Below, piece by piece: positions 6,015 through 7,019 of a stretch of DNA of 7,019 nt. Position 1 is the stretch's first letter; each line of letters begins with the position of its first letter. Where the stretch lies: positions 1-7,019 of the forward strand of contig JASHQP010000425.1 in the NCBI GenBank assembly GCA_030039095.1. Direction: 5' to 3'. The translations under genes were made by a program, and so were the position numbers. This DNA is from Streptosporangiaceae bacterium (lineage in GTDB: Bacteria; Actinomycetota; Actinomycetes; Streptosporangiales; Streptosporangiaceae). The notes beneath the pieces are model-generated. The model was not told the origin of the DNA. It saw only the letters and a program-made list of their open reading frames with translations, and made no database searches.

Positions 6015-6309
6015 CCTGGTGATCGTCGTCGTCCGGTATGCGCCCTGGGTTACCGCGACGGGCCAGGAAGTCAAGGAACTGCCTGCGCAGTGGCTCGTCG
6101 CCCTCTTGCCAGCGCCTGCGCCGCTCGTCGAACTCCTCCTGCGTCATCGCCTGGCCGGCGAACCGCTCATAGTCGGCATCGCCGGGGCCGATCTCGACGT
6201 AGACGTCGCTGATGTACCTGCCCCCGCCCGCCTCTCCTTCGGCGTTGAGTGTCACGGTCGCGGACTCGGGCACCAAGAGATTGCCGTTGGGCAGCTTGAT
6301 TACATACAT
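6004..6309 (-). CDS. Small protein of unknown function, candidate immunity protein
   Basis: A 101-aa protein I cannot assign to a named family. The N-terminus MYVIKLPNGNLLVP looks like two beta strands. ISDVYVEIGPGDADYERF (residues 33-50) follows, then a charged helix MTQEEFDERRRRW (55-67) and an Arg-rich segment ending in IPDDDD. There is no signal peptide or membrane segment, so it should be cytoplasmic. GGAGGGGAG lies directly before the ATG at 6309, a strong ribosome binding site. The start is 13 bp after the stop of the metallopeptidase gene, so the two are probably one transcript. A small cytoplasmic gene right after a toxin-like C-terminal domain is the usual position of an immunity gene; that role is inferred from context only. 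The first codons (ATG TAT GTA ATC) are AT-richer than neighbouring genes, weakly suggesting transfer. It could also be an unrelated conserved protein. Confidence 0.75.
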   Translation of the reverse strand: MYVIKLPNGNLLVPESATVTLNAEGEAGGGRYISDVYVEIGPGDADYERFAGQAMTQEEFDERRRRWQEGDEPLRRQFLDFLARRGNPGRIPDDDDHQGPG

Positions 6310-6322
6310 CTCCCCTCCAACC

Positions 6323-7019
6323 CTAGATGCCGTACCGAATGTTGAAGTAAAGCATCACGTTCAGCGCCGACCTAGTGTCACCGCCGAGCATTTCCACCAG
6401 GGCGGGCCGCTGCCGGGATGCGATTGCCGCGAACGCGTCGGCGAAGAACTCCCTGCGGCCGAGCAGCCCTGGCTGCTGGTGAAAAGCGCTCACCATGTGC
6501 GGCAAGCACTGGTCGTACAGGGAATGGAACTCTTCGGAGTCAGATTGCCATTGCTCGCCGGAGCCGTCGATGTCGTCGAGGGCGTGCCCGATCTCGTGGC
6601 ACATGACGTCCGGTGAGGGCGACGGCCGGGAACCGACAATGATCTTGCGCTCGCCGTACGCGCCGGCGCACGCGTCCCAGGTCGCCCTGCCCGACGGCAG
6701 CGGAAGCCCGGCAAGCCGACCCATGTCATCCAAGCTGGGGACGCCGCCCATGCCCACGTAGATCGCATCCAGGCCGGCCGCGAGCCTGGCCTTGATCAGC
6801 TGCGGCAGTTCGGCGAGGCGGTCGATGGCCCGCACCACCTCGGGCGGCGGCGTCACGTCCTCGGCCCACTCCCGGTGGATCAACTTCTCGATGGGCCCGC
6901 AGTGCCGTCGGCCGGCCGCCGTGCGGTTACTCTGCGCGATCTCATACCAGGGAGGCTTGGCCTCGACGGCCCCGGCGGCCCGGGTGGGCGCGCCCGGCTG
7001 CGCCCGCGCCGCGGGCTGC
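6323..7019 (-). CDS. Anthrax-lethal-factor-like zinc metallopeptidase domain, C-terminus of a larger protein (partial)
   Basis: The minus-strand frame is open from the right edge to the TAG at 6325-6323 (231 residues visible). No ATG or GTG occurs upstream of residues clearly belonging to the domain, so the true start is outside the window. First comes an Ala/Pro-rich linker (about 7018-6950), then a basic/aromatic segment PPWYEIAQSNR, then the peptidase domain. Its features are VPSLDDMGRLAG, TWDACAGAYG, the zinc motif HEIGH (6598-6584) and EFFADAFA, whose Glu (6451-6449) lies 49 residues after the first His. In Bacillus anthracis lethal factor the ligands are His686, His690 and Glu735, the same spacing, with EFFAEAF at the same place. 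Lethal factor's active-site Tyr, seven residues before the Glu, is Pro here. The domain is therefore probably a catalytically competent gluzincin of the M34/ATLF type. Linker plus C-terminal enzyme domain plus a small following gene suggests a secreted polymorphic toxin. The N-terminal delivery domain is not visible. Confidence 0.85.
   Translation of the reverse strand, partial: QPAARAQPGAPTRAAGAVEAKPPWYEIAQSNRTAAGRRHCGPIEKLIHREWAEDVTPPPEVVRAIDRLAELPQLIKARLAAGLDAIYVGMGGVPSLDDMGRLAGLPLPSGRATWDACAGAYGERKIIVGSRPSPSPDVMCHEIGHALDDIDGSGEQWQSDSEEFHSLYDQCLPHMVSAFHQQPGLLGRREFFADAFAAIASRQRPALVEMLGGDTRSALNVMLYFNIRYGI

Noticed and set aside
6323..6883. Metallopeptidase gene starting at TTG 6883
   Set aside because: The frame stays open upstream to the window edge and encodes protein-like aromatic/basic sequence and an Ala/Pro linker. 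There is no ribosome binding site before the TTG, so 6883 is best read as internal.

Overview
The window is very GC-rich (most genes end their codons in G or C) and carries bldC, a DUF4229 membrane protein and a mycobacterial/streptomycete-style mfd. This points to a filamentous-type actinobacterium (Actinomycetota). I cannot fix the genus from the sequence.

Layout, left to right. (1) Positions 1-2324, minus strand: the N-terminal two thirds of mfd, the transcription-repair coupling factor, cut by the left window edge. Long open frames on the opposite strand here are shadows. (2) Positions 2325-2642: a divergent intergenic region with a possible mfd promoter and leader hairpin, an 18-bp tandem repeat, and a 3-codon leader ORF that overlaps the next start codon. 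(3) Positions 2643-3503, plus: a class I SAM methyltransferase-like protein. (4) Positions 3490-3604: six copies of an 11-bp core at 20/22-bp spacing. The first copy supplies the methyltransferase C-terminus and stop codon. (5) Positions 3736-5289, plus: a two-domain protein with an ATP-sulfurylase-like N-terminus that lacks most catalytic motif residues and an intact APS kinase C-terminus. A reasonable sigma70-type promoter lies upstream. (6) Positions 5293-5535, minus: DUF4229 membrane protein, convergent with the APS kinase gene. (7) Positions 5720-5923, plus: bldC, the MerR-like developmental regulator. (8) Positions 5972-6014: a hairpin terminator whose right arm is duplicated, between convergent genes. 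(9) Positions 6004-7019, minus: a two-gene unit. The upstream gene, cut by the right edge, ends in an anthrax-lethal-factor-like zinc metallopeptidase domain preceded by an Ala/Pro-rich linker. A 101-aa protein of unknown function follows 13 bp downstream.

How the parts fit. The left and centre are chromosomal housekeeping: DNA repair, sulfate activation and a developmental regulator. The right edge looks like an accessory module: a putative polymorphic-toxin metallopeptidase with a candidate immunity gene. The most interesting items are this toxin/immunity candidate and the APS kinase fused to a probably inactive ATP-sulfurylase domain, which may act as a sensor or scaffold.
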